Both the position numbers and the translations under genes were made by a program. DNA of 16,365 nucleotides from Caldilineaceae bacterium (GTDB taxonomy: Bacteria > Chloroflexota > Anaerolineae > Caldilineales > Caldilineaceae). The stretch covers positions 1 to 16,365 of the forward strand of contig JACSRH010000079.1 in assembly GCA_014879855.1 (NCBI GenBank), in the 5' to 3' direction. Of this stretch, positions 16,227 to 16,365 are shown piece by piece (the first letter of the stretch is position 1; every line of letters starts with the position of its first letter). The notes beneath the pieces are model-generated. The model searched no databases, had not been told where the DNA came from, and saw only the letters and a list, made by a program, of their open reading frames with translations.

Positions 16227-16234
16227 CGGCTGAA
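16207..16234. repeat. 14-bp direct repeat over the stop codon of the four-TM gene
   Basis: AACTGACGGCTGAC (16207-16220) is followed at once by AACTGACGGCTGAA (16221-16234), 13 of 14 identical. The stop TGA (16224-16226) is inside the second copy, so the last residues (QLTADN) come from the repeat. From memory, TGACAACTGACGGCTGA-type repeats recur between genes in Chloroflexota. Confidence 0.75.
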
Positions 16235-16365
16235 TCTTTCATCGCAAACCAGCCTGCATAACTGCTGGCAGGTGGTGCAGATGCTTTAGAAACTGTTTGA
16301 AACGGGACAAATTTGACGCAGAGGCGCAAAGGAGCAGAGGCTCGCAGAGGAACAACAGGCAACTA
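16227..16365. other. Intergenic end of the window
   Basis: No gene is seen. It holds the end of the 14-bp repeat and a 9-bp repeat cluster. A short inverted repeat, CCAGC (16249-16253) with GCTGG (16264-16268), lacks a T-run and is too weak to call a terminator. Confidence 0.4.
16316..16350. repeat. 9-bp degenerate repeat (ACGCAGAGG) at window end
   Basis: Four adjacent units: ACGCAGAGG (16316-16324), CGCAAAGG (16325-16332, one base short), AGCAGAGGC (16333-16341) and TCGCAGAGG (16342-16350). The reverse strand reads as APLRLCVK-like peptide strings, a pattern I recall as a common non-coding repeat in several phyla. Confidence 0.6.

Noticed and set aside
16249..16272. Terminator after the surface-protein operon
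   Set aside because: Two competing 5-bp stems, CCAGC/GCTGG and CCTGC/GCAGG, cannot form together, and no T-run follows.

Overview
The window is a GC-rich bacterial chromosome segment, most likely from the phylum Chloroflexota (Anaerolineae or Caldilineae type). The clues are long Thr-Pro linkers (TPTATPTPT style) in secreted or anchored proteins, a very large cyclase/STAND-ATPase/TPR regulator, short low-complexity repeats at gene borders, and several starts without a Shine-Dalgarno sequence but with a -10-like hexamer almost against the start codon. The phylum call is inference from sequence style, not from a marker gene. There are no rRNA, tRNA, transposase or phage genes and no CRISPR array.

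Layout. Positions 1-330 hold no convincing gene. At 332-387 three copies of a 13-bp imperfect palindrome, spaced exactly 21 bp, lie over a plausible promoter for a small HU-fold DNA-binding protein (487-885, +). An 18-bp tandem repeat carries the stop codon of that gene and fills much of the gap to the convergent DUF58 gene. Six minus-strand genes then fill 988-10761. In transcription order they are an M20 (carboxypeptidase G2-like) metallopeptidase, a family III CoA-transferase, a GNAT acetyltransferase overlapping it by 44 bases, a 1421-residue tandem-cyclase/STAND ATPase/TPR protein resembling soluble adenylyl cyclase, and the translationally coupled pair MoxR ATPase then DUF58 membrane protein. 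A 53-nt almost perfect palindrome separates the cyclase from moxR, and a 14-bp tandem repeat lies just upstream of the cyclase.

From 10996 to 16226 three plus-strand genes, tightly spaced and probably one operon, encode membrane-anchored surface proteins. They are a two-TM protein with a TP linker and a C-terminal Ig-like domain, a 1196-residue single-TM protein with TP linkers, an SH3-like domain and a propeller-like C-terminal region, and a four-TM protein with a cysteine-bearing extracellular tail. Predicted topology puts the large domains of all three outside the cell, so they may form one envelope complex of unknown function. This is the best candidate here for an undescribed system.

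The sequence suggests these separate units: (i) signalling, with the cyclase sensing something through its own ATPase/TPR half; (ii) MoxR acting on DUF58, the usual chaperone/target pairing, here without the common transglutaminase gene; (iii) small-molecule metabolism (M20, CoA-transferase, GNAT) with unknown substrates; (iv) the surface triad. Nothing in the window links them functionally.
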